Below are positions 53,901 through 64,000 of a stretch of DNA of 64,000 nt, piece by piece (positions within the stretch are counted from its first letter, which is position 1; the number at the start of each line of letters is the position of its first letter). The stretch covers positions 1,882,501 to 1,946,500 of the forward strand of contig WPIO01000057.1 in assembly GCA_009760855.2 (NCBI GenBank). Direction: 5' to 3'. The notes beneath the pieces were generated by a model. The model made no database searches. It was not told the DNA's origin and saw only the letters and a program-made list of their open reading frames with translations. Position numbers and translations under genes: made by a program. This stretch comes from Cristatella mucedo (lineage: Eukaryota > Bryozoa > Phylactolaemata > Cristatellidae).

Positions 53901-54949
53901 GAGTGGCTGTTGGAACTTATCATTCTGCGAGCAAATACGCAACTGGAAATTGAAAGTTTACAATCATTTTAAAATCTCTACTCCTTGGCATTTCAATATT
54001 TCCGTGGCGGTCTTCACGGTCAAATGGTAAAATACTGAAAGACGAATAAGGGCGATGGTTACGACGATTTTCTACAAGTGATACCGTTCAGTTACTATGT
54101 AATAATAAAATGTAGGCAGGAGGCCTACTTTTCAGCTGCAATTAGAGTAATTTATTGAAAACTGAGGTCAGCACATTGCATATGGAAAGCTGACTTTCCA
54201 GATGCATCCCAGTTCTTCCCACGAGGTGACGCCCACAACTTCTCTCACATCTCTCACGTAACCAACACACTCGCAAGCACGTCTGCCACATTTTCAGGGA
54301 GAGCCAACAAATGAAATCCCCTAGCCCCGCCATCTACGCTGCTCAATATTTTTTGGCGATGCGGTTTGTGTTCGTACAAGAAGTCTCTTGATCTTACTTA
54401 GGACATCGTACTTATATTCTTTATGAATAAGGGTTGTGTTAAAGTTCGCCGTCGTTCAAGACAGCTCACTGCTAACACATACATGCAGCCTTGGCTTCTG
54501 AAACAAACTTTTAAATCCCAGTAGTGCCCCCTTTTCACATTTCCAACAACAACGATTGCGATAAATCTTATAGCATCACAAGAGAATTGAATCTAAATGC
54601 TGGTGCTTTCCAACACGCTACAAGGCAAGCGATAACAGAGATCTTAAATATATCCGCGGCGCCCTGATCAATAATACTTATCTAAAATAAAAGTCGTTGG
54701 GAATATTTTGTGTGTGGGAGCAATGTTTCTGTATCCTTAGAGATTCTATGGTAAGAACGTAGAGGCTCTTGAACCAAAGTTGTCTGCTAGTAACGTAGTA
54801 TTTTTAACGTTGCCAGTTTGGGCCACCCCTGGAAAATTATGGTGTGCTCGATTTCTCGAAGCGCGAAAAGGATTTGCTAATGCTGCCAGGATACACACAT
54901 TAAAGACAACAGTTCTCGCCTCCAGACACCAAGAGTTCCTAGTCAGAAG
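53901..54949. other. Unassigned sequence, with one L2-A tail remnant
   Basis: A minus-strand L2-A terminus remnant (TATAGCATCACAAGAGAATTG) lies near 54575-54620. Nothing else recognised. Confidence 0.4.
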
Positions 54950-55118
54950 AATACATTTGTCATAGTGCTCTCAGTACACCCAAACTCTGTCTAGGCATTT
55001 CATATTGCTGATAAGGAAGCATGATCAAATGGTAAGTGGTAGCAAGCTCAACAAAAACACGCATAACATCGTTAGATGCGACATGCAGAGGGTCAGCACA
55101 CAAGTACGGTAAGTGGTA
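54950..55118 (-). mobile_element. L2-A 3' end, older copy
   Basis: Minus strand: AATGCCTAGACAGAG, AGAGCACTATGAC hairpin partner, and a 3' untranslated region with GTGCTGACCCTCTGCATGTC. Interrupted on the right by the next, younger L2-A copy. Confidence 0.75.
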
Positions 55119-56440
55119 ATGATAATAATAATAATAATTCACTTGATAAAGCGCCCTCAGAGAACTCAATCTCTCTCTAGGCGCTTTACATTTGCAGTAA
55201 AGTGAAATGCAATTTAAATGGTAAGTAAAATCATGCTTGAAAAACAAACGAAATGAATAATATGGTTAGGGGTGACATGCACAGGGTCAGCATGCAAATG
55301 TGGTTAGTGGCAGCATGCACAGTGTCAGCACGCATAAGCACATCAAGGACAAATCACAGGGACCCAACTAAATGCTCTCCTAAATAGGTGTGTTTTTAGG
55401 TTCCTTTTAAATGTGGTCAGGTCAGGGGATGTTCTGACGCAGGTCGGGAGGAAGTTCCAGGCTTTGGGAGCATATGAACTAAATGCACGGTCTCCAAAAG
55501 ATTTAAGGTTTGTATGAGGTATTTGTAGACTGTTGGATTCCGAAAACCTGGTGGTACGATGCTTGGCCTGAGGGGGGCGGGTAGTATATCTGACAGATAG
55601 GCTGGAGCCATAGAATGAAGGGACCTAAAAGTGAGCGACAAAACCATGAAGTCAATCCGTTGCTTGACTGGTAGCCAGTGCAGGTCGGCGAGAAGTGGAG
55701 TAATGTGGCAACTGCAACACTCACGACAGACAAGCCTAGCTGCAGAGTTTTGCACCAGCTGCAATCGCCTGATCGCACATGCTGGTAGGCCAGTAAGCAG
55801 TGAGTTGCAGAAGTCGAGACGGGATGTCACGAACGCTTGGACCAACTTAGATGTGGTATCTTTATCTAAACAAGCCCGAATTTTGGCAATGTTATGAAGC
55901 TGAAAATAGGCGGATTTGACTGTGGAGCTGATATGGTCGTCTAACGAGAGGTCGCTTTGGAATTTGACACCTACATTTCGAGCTGATTCAACTGGAGATA
56001 TGCTGGCAGAGCCAATTTTGAGAGTCAGCCTTTCCAATCTCTGGATCACACTGGGTTTGCCCATAACTAGTAAGTTAGTTTTATCATCGTTTAGTTTTAG
56101 AAAATTTGCTGCCATCGATGTGCGTTTGTCATCAATGCATGCAGCAAGTGAGTTGAGAGAATTTGAGGTGCTCGGAGGCTGGGAGGGATCAAAGCAAAGG
56201 TACAACTGAGTGTCATCCGCATAGAAGTGAAAGCCTAGATTGTGCTTGGCAATCACATCAGCAACAGGCAGAGTATAAACCGTGAAAAGAACCGGACCTA
56301 GCACTGAGCCCTGGGGTGCTCCATATTTCAGAGGTACTTCAGATGATCTTTGTCCATTCACGTCAATACTCTGGAGTCTTCCACTGAGATAGGACCTGAA
56401 CCACTGCAGAGCAGTGCCAGTGATGCCCAGGCGAGATGGT
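55119..56440 (-). mobile_element. L2-A, longest minus-strand copy
   Basis: 1.3 kb with an ORF (55417-56490) encoding LPSRLGITGTALQWFRSYLS, GAPQGSVLGPVLFTVY, FHFYADDTQLYLC and the full C-terminal tail. The last part is shifted by a G-run expansion near 55572. Hairpin and (ATT)n tail at 55119-55150. It is 5' truncated within the RT domain at nearly the same point as the copy at 23140. Confidence 0.92.
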
Positions 56441-57104
56441 AGCATGCACATTGTCAGCACGCGTAAGTGCTGTAATGCTCCGCTTGCCATTTTGCCTGAG
56501 TTCCAAATTTTGTAGATTCTATCGCGTCCTAGCCCTTTGGTATGTATGCAACCTTTTATGCTTCACCCGTAGAAAAAATCTGAGTTCGTTCATCTTTAAA
56601 GTAAGAACGATTCCTGCCTTGTATGGGCTTATTTTGCTGCCTATTTCTTGTTCGTTGCAGGATTTTCTTCCGAAAATGAAAATTCTTGCAAGCGTACAAC
56701 ATGGAAGCTAATAAAGTGGAGGCCTCTTTGCAGCGTATCTGTAATGTAAATGTTTGAACGTAGTACCTAACAAATTACGTACATATTGGTGTCTAAAGGC
56801 TCGCAGTTCGTCCAGCTTTGTGATTTTCTGGGCTGATTGCCCTAATGGCCTGGACTGCAGCAGCCAAGCAAGCTGTGGCTTTAGATTCACCGACTGTTGG
56901 TGATCTAACTTAACAATCTCACGCATGATCGTGCATGCCTACTATCGTTCTGCTATAACTCCTCAAACGCATTCCTGGTTGCGGCAGTATCTGCTTCGGT
57001 TTGTGATTTGCAGTTCTCCCGCAAAAGGCCTACTCGGAGCATGTGCCGATGCATTTTCGCTATGTCCAGCATTGTCCATAGCCACTCTGCCTCTTTTGAT
57101 TTTT
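56441..57104. other. Unassigned sequence
   Basis: A 35-bp piece of L2-A 3' untranslated region near 56436-56475; nothing else. Confidence 0.4.
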
Positions 57105-57905
57105 TTTAATAATAATTGCGAATAATAAATGTATAGCACCCCGAGAGAACTTCGTATCTTTCTAGGAACTATATACGCATTGTAAAGATAGCATTACCAA
57201 ATGCTTAGTAGTAACATGCACTACGTCAAAAGCATAACGCGGTTTGAGTGACGTGGATAGTGTGAGCAGGCAAAATATGAGTAATTATAGCATGCCTAGT
57301 GTCAGCACATAGGCATGCAAAGGTCGTATCACAAGGACGTGCTAAAGCCATGCTAAACAGGTGCGTTTAAGCTTCTTTTTTTAAATTTCTTGGAGTCAGA
57401 AAATGTAGAAACAAGGAATGTAGAAATGTAGAAAACAACACTCAGAAATGAGTTCCAGGCTTTGGGAGCATACGAACTGAAGGGACGGTCTCAGACGGAT
57501 TTGAGGTTTACACCAGTATAGCTAAACTACTTGAGTCAGATGCTGGTGGTACGATGCCTAGCCTGACGGGGAGTTTTCATACTTAGGTTAGACCTAGAGT
57601 ATGAAGGGAACTAACGTGAAACTTGAATTCGATGCGTTGCTTGACTGGGAGGCAATGCAGGTCGACGAGAAGTTTATCGATGCAGTAACCACGACTATCA
57701 CGACAGGCATGCCTACCTGCAGAGTTTTGCACCAACTGTAGTGCCTACTTGCACAGGCCGGAAGACAAGCCGGCAGTGAGTTACATAAGTCGAGGCGGGA
57801 TGTCACAGATGCATGAATCAATTAAGATGTAGTATCCCTGTCTAAGAAAGCCCGAATTCTAAGCTGTGCTATTTGCTGAAAGTAGCGTGAATAGTCACTT
57901 TGGAA
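57105..57905 (-). mobile_element. L2-A copy, diverged
   Basis: Minus strand: SVTSRLDLCNSLPACLPACA coding sense, a degraded ORF end, 3' untranslated region, hairpin (AGTTCCTAGAAAGAT...CTCGGGGTGCTA) and ATTATTCGCAATTATT tail. Confidence 0.8.
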
Positions 57906-58661
57906 CAAGACACTTATATTTAAGGGTTATGAGATTTATCACGACGTTTCCAAAGGACAGAGGATAGGATAGGATCCAGAGGATATCACGACAATTAAAT
58001 AAATGCAGAGTAATGTACACGAAGACGAATAAATATATAGCTGGGTACATGAATAAATTCAGATCGCTCTAAATGAATTATTTTATATTTATGTTGAAGA
58101 AAAAATAAGACATCCCCTGAAAATCAAAGCTAATGCGTCTTTTTCAGCGAAACTGGTATAAGTCTCAGCGTTATAATTGGGAAAACACGGTATTTAATAT
58201 AGACCAGCCTATTTCGTGATAACAGAGAGGTAAAACTGTTCAGACCAGCCCTAGCCTGCAACTACCTGACTCGAAGCCCAAATTACTACTGGCTGACTAT
58301 TACTTCAATTCTCCAAGTACATTTGGGTAACTATAGATTGTGAAATTTGACGTTTACAGGTTACAACCCAGAACCTGCTAGTTATCTGTAGAACTATCAT
58401 AATCTAGCTGACTTAGTTTGCCAAAGTTTCAGTTATCTCAAATGCGCCCTTCAAAACGTAGCATCCTGTTTTACTTATTTGAATGTCTTGATAAGCGGCC
58501 AGAGTGGAGTGCACCATTGCAGCTTTGGTAGCCACAGCTTATCAGCTGAACAAAAGATAATGAGCAGCATGGGCAGAACCTGTAAGAGGGCTGCTAGGGA
58601 CTGCCCAGTCAGTCAGGCTTCTAGGCCGCAGCGCCACACAGGTCCAGGGCTTGGGATGCAG
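57906..58661. other. Unassigned sequence
   Basis: Contains a tandem GGATAGGATAGGATCC-type repeat near 57961. The open frame from 58479 runs into the exon candidate at 58662 and could be part of it. Confidence 0.35.
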
Positions 58662-58740
58662 CTATTTCCGTGTTGCTTTAACATCAAAGAGGTTATTCTG
58701 CCGTCGGTCCTTAACTTCGTCGCTCGGAACTCTGCGGCAG
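58662..58740 (+). CDS. Exon candidate 1 of an unrecognised plus-strand gene
   Basis: GGGATGCAG (acceptor-like) at 58653-58661 is followed by LFPCCFNIKEVILPSVLNFV and ARNSAA. The donor is GCGGCAG then GTAAGT (58741), an excellent match. It ends in phase 1, which fits the phase-1 acceptor at 60326. The same frame is open back to 58479, so the exon may be longer or start there. No domain recognised. Confidence 0.4.
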
Positions 58741-59073
58741 GTAAGTGACTGTCGGCTCTGTCGCCTTAAAGGCTGCTTGCTACAGCTGGTCAAGAGCCTC
58801 ACCTGGAGATCAGCTGGAGTCTAGACTGGCTGGATAGGCTATCCGGTCTTTTCCATGCTTAACATCGGCTTAGGCTAGCGCTTTCATAGTTTAAAGACAA
58901 CATCAGCATCCTGAGCAGGTCAGAGTGCACATCCGAGAAATAAGGCACAGTTGAAACGACCCCTAATGTTTGACACACGGCATTTCAGGTCACTAGCGGG
59001 AAGGTTCACAGGCTCGAATCATGTCTGCATGATGCAGTGGTGCACTTTTGAAATATTATTTGCCACTTAGCAG

Positions 59074-59147
59074 AAGCAATGGCAGCCAGCAAAGCAATCA
59101 GGCAGCGGCGATCGTCATGCCAACGAGTATGGCAGCAGAAGACCAGG
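59074..59147 (+). CDS. Exon candidate 2 of an unrecognised plus-strand gene
   Basis: ATTTGCCACTTAGCAG precedes 59074 and GTAGGT follows 59147; the exon is 74 bp. Read with phase 2 in and phase 1 out it gives SNGSQQSNQAAAIVMPTSMA and AEDQ, which joins in frame to the exon at 60326. It is not phase-compatible with the exon at 58740, so the two would be alternatives or one is false. Confidence 0.35.
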
Positions 59148-60325
59148 GTAGGTCACTGATGCCCACTCCATGATAAAAATCCCGTGTTTGAGCGAAATGT
59201 ATATTTGTTGGCACGAATCGCCGGATCTGAGGGTTGAAAATTTGCTAGGAAACGAGGGTCTTCTTGCATTGGAAAATTGCCAAGCTGAAAACTGCTTCGT
59301 TCTGTGTGTCGGTTAAATCTTATTGGCCAACCACTGGACGAGCCTTCAGTACCAAAAGATAGGCAACTGCTGATTTCGTCTAGTACCTGCGGTGAGTTGC
59401 TGCGACTTAATTATCTAAAGCTCTGAATCTTGATATAAAACTAGTTGGTGGTTGGAACAGACCAGCAATTTTTTATGATTGCCTTTAGGATCGGAGACTC
59501 GAGATACTTAAGACTAAGAAGGCACATTAAGTATACAAAATGAAAGTACCTTAAAGGATTTTTAAGGGATTCGCTGGCATCGTCTAAGCAGAAATATTGC
59601 CTCCAAACTAAGTGAAAAGCTAACCACCTGCATCGCGGGAGGTTACTACTGGTCTTTCAGTCACCGTCTGTAGACCCAGGTTACAAGCAGAGTTTAGACA
59701 TGATTTTTTAACCTCCTAAATTCTCACTCTACCGGCAGGCAGTCTGATCTACTAGTCACCCTGAACAGTTCTTACTCGGTACTCTCATAACGTATTATAT
59801 CTGAACGCTTTCTTATTTTGAACCCCTTTTACTTGGGGATGCAGTGATTAGTGTGTGTCAAATTTTAGTCTGCTTCCAAAGTCAGCCAACACTATACAAA
59901 TTATTTTAAGTTACCACCGCAGGATTTATACCATTAAAACTATAGCAAAATCTTCAAACATTTCTCTAGTTCTCATAAGACTCTGAGTAATTTCGAAGGT
60001 GCACTATTTAAACTTAATTTTTTGTTTTAGATATGGTAAGAATCATAGGCCTATTATCGACGCTCCAAAGATTGCATTCCACTCGTTTCAGACTCACCAA
60101 CTTCTTGCATCAGGAGACCAATTGAAGTTGATTATCATTTAGGGCGTAGTGCCTGCCTGACCGAAACTTGCCTCTGTCCATTCCATAGCTTGATATGAGA
60201 GTAATACTAGGTTGCTTCATAGCAGAATTGTGGTAGAATGTCGACTCTTGTTAACACATAGTAGGTCATTTTGCGTGCATGTGTGGAGGAACCAGAGTTC
60301 AAGGATACCATGTTTTCTTTGGCAG

Positions 60326-60399
60326 ATGTCACAATCAAAGTGTTAAGTCAAGAGCAGAATGGCGACATCCTCTTTAGCTTCCATGATGTCGAGGCAATG
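60326..60399 (+). CDS. Exon candidate 3 of an unrecognised plus-strand gene
   Basis: TGTTTTCTTTGGCAG (acceptor) precedes 60326 and GTAAGT follows 60399, the best-formed internal exon of this group. It is 74 bp, phase 1 in and phase 0 out. It encodes VTIKVLSQEQNGDILFSFHD and VEAM. Alternating hydrophobic residues suggest beta structure. I cannot name the family. Confidence 0.5.
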
Positions 60400-60504
60400 G
60401 TAAGTGTTTCGGTCAAGATTTGTCAATGTCCGCAGCCAGCACAGCTCACCCTCTCATTTATCCGGATAGTTGCAAATGGCTGAGAGTGCTCGGAGTTTTG
60501 AGGT

Positions 60505-60830
60505 AATCATGATATTGATAATTCATTTGTATAGTTTCCGATAAAAACTTAACATATTTCAAGGCACTTTAGTGTGCCTGCAAATAAGCTAGCAAACCGT
60601 TTAGCGGTAGCAATAGGCACACTTTTAGCAAGAACAGAACCATTCACTCGCTGAAGATTGAATGCTCCGAGGAGCAGGTGCACTTTCGTCTTCGCTTTGA
60701 AGGTCGTCTTGTCAGGGGAACGTAGTGATGCCAGCCAATAGCTAATAGTTCCAGGCCTTTGGATCATAGGAACTGAACGCGGGTTACCAAAATAGTCGAG
60801 GTTAGAGGACAGCTAAGCAACACAAATATC
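60505..60830 (-). mobile_element. L2-A copy, diverged
   Basis: Minus strand: AAAGTGCCTTGAAATATG hairpin remnant, TTATCGGAAACTATACAAATG, and a degraded 3' untranslated region and ORF end (AFNLQRVNGS... region). Confidence 0.6.
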
Positions 60831-60834
60831 TGAG

Positions 60835-60965
60835 CTTATTTAACAGCCTCATTTTCTGAGTGGCAGAAGTGCCTTATCGGTTATCACTATTCCTTTCAGT
60901 TGGCAATAAAGAAACATCCAAGTGCAGGATTCAAACCCGCCACCTCGGCCGTGAACAGCAATATT
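60835..60965 (-). mobile_element. SINE-A (tRNA-derived), truncated head
   Basis: Minus strand: CACGGCCGAGGTGGCGGGTT and GGGTTTGAATCC B box, a diverged body and GAGGCTGTTAAATAAGC end. Confidence 0.78.
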
Positions 60966-61382
60966 GGTCGGAGGAGCGGACGGTATGACGAAAGCCTGAG
61001 GAGTGGCCACTCTTCGACAAACAATCCATCGCCTGCGCTTTACCTACTCAACAACGAACACAAATATGAGCTAGAGCCAGATTATAGAAAATGCAGTAAC
61101 AGCAACAATGACAACGAAGAATGTCACGCCTCAGTGTCCGGCCCACCCCTATCAATCGTACTTCAGCAAGGCTTACACTGCCTAGCGGTTCTCGTTTGCC
61201 GCCTCAAAACGTGGAAGATTTGGTCTTCTCTGATCGATAACTGGTCAGCTAGATTCATCCACTGGGACCCCAGAGCAGGGAGTAGCAATCGATAATCATG
61301 CATCAGGCAGTTCATAATCTTCCTTAATCCTATCAGAGCTGACATTCTCATAGAAGTGGGTTATTATTTGAGCTTTTCTAAG

Positions 61383-61571
61383 AAGAAGGCAGACACGGTG
61401 CTTGACTACGTTGCAAAGATTGCAAACATGGCTCACAAATGCGAAGCCAGCAGTCCACAGATTCTGGTTGTATCTCAGCTCCTTCTCATGTCACCGGGAT
61501 TTCTACATAGTGCATCACAAGTTTGTCAGTCAGCTTCGTTTTCATTTGCCAAATGCTTAATGTCTGTTTAA
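61383..61571 (+). CDS. Exon candidate 4 of an unrecognised plus-strand gene
   Basis: The TTATTTGAGCTTTTCTAAG acceptor lies at 61364-61382. The open phase-0 frame reads KKADTVLDYVAKIANMAHKC, then EASSPQILVVSQLLLMSP, a likely helical segment, and continues to a stop at 61569-61571. Phase 0 fits the exit phase of the exon at 60399. It could end at an internal donor or be terminal. Unrecognised family; the regular spacing of hydrophobic residues supports real coding. Confidence 0.4.
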   Translation, partial: KKADTVLDYVAKIANMAHKCEASSPQILVVSQLLLMSPGFLHSASQVCQSASFSFAKCLMSV

Positions 61572-62084
61572 CGTTTGGCATAATTCGCATTCGCTATTCT
61601 TAATCTAAAAAATGCGTCCTGAAATTGTTAGGTCATCGATTATAATGGCTAATTAAGGTTCTTAGAAATATCGATTTGGCGATCCGTATGACGATGGCAA
61701 GTCGTTTTATTTATAGAACAACGACTCACTGTGTACTTACGTCGGCGTTTACTCACCCAACAGTGGCAACAGTGTAAAGGTAAGAAGGCGAATCTTGCTA
61801 GTCACCTACTGTCCGTTCGGCCAATGGCGCTGGTTTAATAGTGCCTGCCTTTCGGTTTACACAACAGCCGCGCATGGATCTATCCAAAAGAGCTGGGAAG
61901 AGAAGGAGTTAAATGAGAGGTGAACAAGTGAAGAGTAAAAGGTAAATAGGGCGCTCCATCGAGCAACAGAGGACGAAAAGGAGAGGCGAGCGACTACAGG
62001 CACGGCAAATGGAGACACAATTGAGAAATATGAGTCGGTGGTAGAGTTGAGAGTGATTATGGCCTCGAGCTATATAGTAATTAT
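61572..62084. other. Unassigned sequence
   Basis: Nothing recognised. Confidence 0.4.
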
Positions 62085-62155
62085 AATAACACACTTGACA
62101 AAGCGTCCTCAGAGAATTCAATCTCTTCCAGGTGCTTTACATTTGCTGCAAAGGA
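62085..62155 (-). mobile_element. L2-A tail
   Basis: TAATAACACACTTGACAAAG then TCCTCAGAGAATTCAATC and GGTGCTTTACATTTGCTGC, the inverted L2-A terminus. Confidence 0.78.
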
Positions 62156-62211
62156 GCTCTCAAGCACGAGCTCACGTGAGAGAGTGGGAGATATGAGACA
62201 TAGAGGAGGAT

Positions 62212-62212
<1 letters not shown>

Positions 62213-62300
<88 letters not shown>

Positions 62301-62320
62301 TGTGAGAGAAAGTGTGTGTG
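62213..62320. repeat. (GA)n microsatellite
   Basis: About 105 bp of GA repeat followed by GTGTGTGTG near 62312-62322. Confidence 0.97.
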
Positions 62321-62479
62321 TAAATTGAAAGAAAGATAATGGGAATGATAGGGAGAAAAAAGAGCGAGATCATCTCAGCATGAGTAGACGCTACGATTGC
62401 TGTTGCCTCTGTATCAGATCACACACGATTTTCAAACACATAGCCTCGGGTGGCTAGTTCCTCTTAAACTGCTGACTCT

Positions 62480-62945
62480 GCTGAGCCATGCTGGCTACTT
62501 TCATGCCAAGCTGAACTGCTGCACCAGTTTCAGTCTACACGTGGCTTCAAGTCCTCTATGCACAATTAATTTGCCGCGCCATTCCTATGCCCAAATACCG
62601 CTAGTGACAGAAGCTTTTGTCCCGCAGGCCCTGCGTAATCTGTGGACTTCACTTCTACAATTCTTACGCAATGACATGTGCTCTCCTTCTACCAGCTGTG
62701 GCACATCATCTCCAGCCGTCCTGAGCTACTTTTTTCGCGATGCTCACTTCTTCAACCTCCCTCGTGGTTTTCAACCTATGCTTCTCAATTTTCTCGTTGC
62801 TGACGTGACGTGAAATATATTGGCTACCGCATGCCTACCATAGCCGCTTAGCTTTAAGTGTGCTACAGAAAACTCTCCACTGTAACGTCCACCTTATTTT
62901 TGTGGCTCTGTGTGGTTTCAGACGGAAATATATTACGTTACTTGA
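62480..62945 (+). mobile_element. L2-B copy, diverged
   Basis: The ORF-end sense (LNCCTSFSLHVASSPLCTIN, ALRNLWTSLLQFLRND) parallels L2-B 'LHQFQPLRALRSCV' and 'LWNSLPQFLRDD'. It ends TTTCAGACGGAAATATATTACG. Confidence 0.75.
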
Positions 62946-63189
62946 ATGAGACCACGTCATGAGCCCAGAGAAGACTGATTAAATCTCCTTCCAGCTTCGA
63001 TTTCAATGACAGACTTCTGTGAACTTATTTTTCCGTTCATTTTTTTGTAAATACCTATTGCGCATAATTCAATGCATGTTAATAGTCTGGGATCCTACCA
63101 ACCTGTGGCACTGTGGGTCTTCAAGTGAACTGTTTTTGGTTTTCGAAACACACATCCTTTTGCCTTTTCATGCACCAATTTCTCACAGC
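62946..63189. other. Unassigned sequence
   Basis: Nothing recognised. Confidence 0.4.
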
Positions 63190-63436
63190 ATTTTGTGTGT
63201 CGCTGTGATTCGTCCTTTATGTGCTGATGTGTGCTTACCCTGTTGCAGGCTGCCACTAATCACATTTGTATGCTGACCCTGTGCATTTCACCCCTAACCT
63301 TGTTATTCTTGTTGTTTACTGAGCATGCCACTACTAACCATTCGACCATGCTTCTTTTGCAGCCAATTTAAAGCACCGAGAAAGAGATTGATTTCTCTGA
63401 AGGCGCTTTATTAAGTATTTTATTATTATTATTATG
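63190..63436 (+). mobile_element. L2-A 3' end
   Basis: GTGATTCGTCCTTTATGTGC, 3' untranslated region with GCATGC motifs, AAAGCACCGAGAAAGAG...GAAGGCGCTTTA hairpin and (ATT)n tail. Confidence 0.88.
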
Positions 63437-63439
63437 CTT

Positions 63440-63570
63440 GAATAAGCATGATACCTTGCTTTTCATTGCCTCTTCGTTCCTGCTTTTCTTAAAGCGCGTT
63501 GTAAAGTGCATATAATGAGACCTGGTTTTCTTAGGGCAATATACGAACGACTCATGATCATTAAGAATAC
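63440..63570 (+). mobile_element. L2-related 3' end, variant family
   Basis: TTTTCTTAAAGCGCGTTGTAAAG, ATAATGAGACCTGG and TTTTCTTAGGGCAATATACG resemble the piece at 43600-43820. Confidence 0.5.
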
Positions 63571-63574
63571 TCTC

Positions 63575-63640
63575 ATCATAATAATAAAACATTTGATAAT
63601 GCGCCCTTGGGGAACTCAGTCTCTTTCTAGGTGTTTTACG
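63575..63640 (-). mobile_element. L2-A tail
   Basis: Minus strand: AAACACCTAGAAAGAGACTG hairpin with GGGCGCATTATCAAATG. Confidence 0.75.
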
Positions 63641-63644
63641 ATAT

Positions 63645-63970
63645 AATAATAATAATGATACACTTGACTAATTCCCCCAGAGAGCGCAGTCTCTTTCTAG
63701 GCGCTCTTCCTTGATTGCAAAGGAAACACGATTGAGTGGTGAGTAGTATCATGGTTGATAAACGTAATGAATAACATGGTTAAGGGTGACGTACACATGA
63801 TCAGCATGCAAGTTCGGGCAGTGGCAGCATGCAACAGTGTCTGCACCCGTAAGCACATAAAGACGAATCGCAGGGATTCATAAAATGCCGTCACAAATAG
63901 GTAGTTGCAATTTTAATTTCTTTTTAAATATAGTCAAGTCAGGGGATGTCGTGACGAAAGTTGGAATTTT
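63645..63970 (-). mobile_element. L2-A 3' end running toward the window edge
   Basis: (ATT)n-type start, hairpin AGAGCGCCTAGAAAGAGACT, 3' untranslated region with CAGCATGC-type motifs, then ORF-end remnants. The copy probably continues beyond 64000. Confidence 0.82.
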
Positions 63971-64000
63971 TCTTAAAGATTAATAATCAACACTAGAAGA

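Overview
This window is animal nuclear DNA. The main gene is split by long introns with GT/AG splice sites, and the remainder is largely dispersed repeats: CR1/L2-type non-LTR retrotransposons, tRNA-derived SINEs, one LTR retrotransposon, DNA-transposon remnants and long dinucleotide tracts. There are no bacterial-style operons and no CRISPR array. The repeat style (short SINEs sharing the L2 3' tail, ATT-tailed L2 copies, GA/CT and TA tracts) suits a repeat-rich, probably marine, invertebrate. I cannot name the species or phylum from the sequence.

The one firmly recognised host gene is an orthologue of TBC1D25 (OATL1), a Rab GTPase-activating protein of autophagosomes. It lies on the minus strand across about 33 kb: exon 1 at 53618-53668, exon 2 at 46022-46131, exon 3 at 37974-38155, exon 4 at 28077-28187, exon 5 at 27059-27253 and exon 6 at 20737-22955. 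The splice phases agree at all five junctions, and the joined coding length is 2868 nt (955 aa plus stop). The protein has an N-terminal PB1-like domain, a WDVV LC3-interacting motif, a TBC domain with both catalytic fingers, a long low-complexity linker, and a conserved C-terminal block. A CpG-rich stretch with an E-box and a CCAAT box lies just upstream of the start codon.

0-20 kb: repeats only. Two L2-B 3' ends are followed by a 4.8-kb Ty3/gypsy-like LTR element (2840-7670) with 246/247-bp LTRs, a perfect 5-bp target duplication and an integrase interrupted by a separate 729-bp insertion. Then come an inverted pair of L2-A fragments, an unclassified 500-bp repeat present twice in direct orientation, tRNA-derived SINEs and a probable hAT-type non-autonomous element.

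20-54 kb: TBC1D25. Its introns carry most of the L2-A, L2-B and SINE copies, a decayed pogo/Tigger-type transposase (about 35.8-36.9 kb), long GA, CT, TA and CA tracts, and several compact perfect or near-perfect hairpins. Exon 4 has an in-frame length, encodes the LC3-interacting motif, and sits between a long (CU)n tract and a long (GA)n tract in the pre-mRNA.

54-64 kb: more L2-A and L2-B copies and a probable plus-strand gene of unknown identity, with splice-bounded exon candidates at 58662-58740, 59074-59147, 60326-60399 and from 61383. Two weaker plus-strand exon candidates (49283-49337, 51157-51516) lie inside TBC1D25 intron 1. All alignments to known families were done by eye and from memory; repeat boundaries are approximate unless a target duplication is given.
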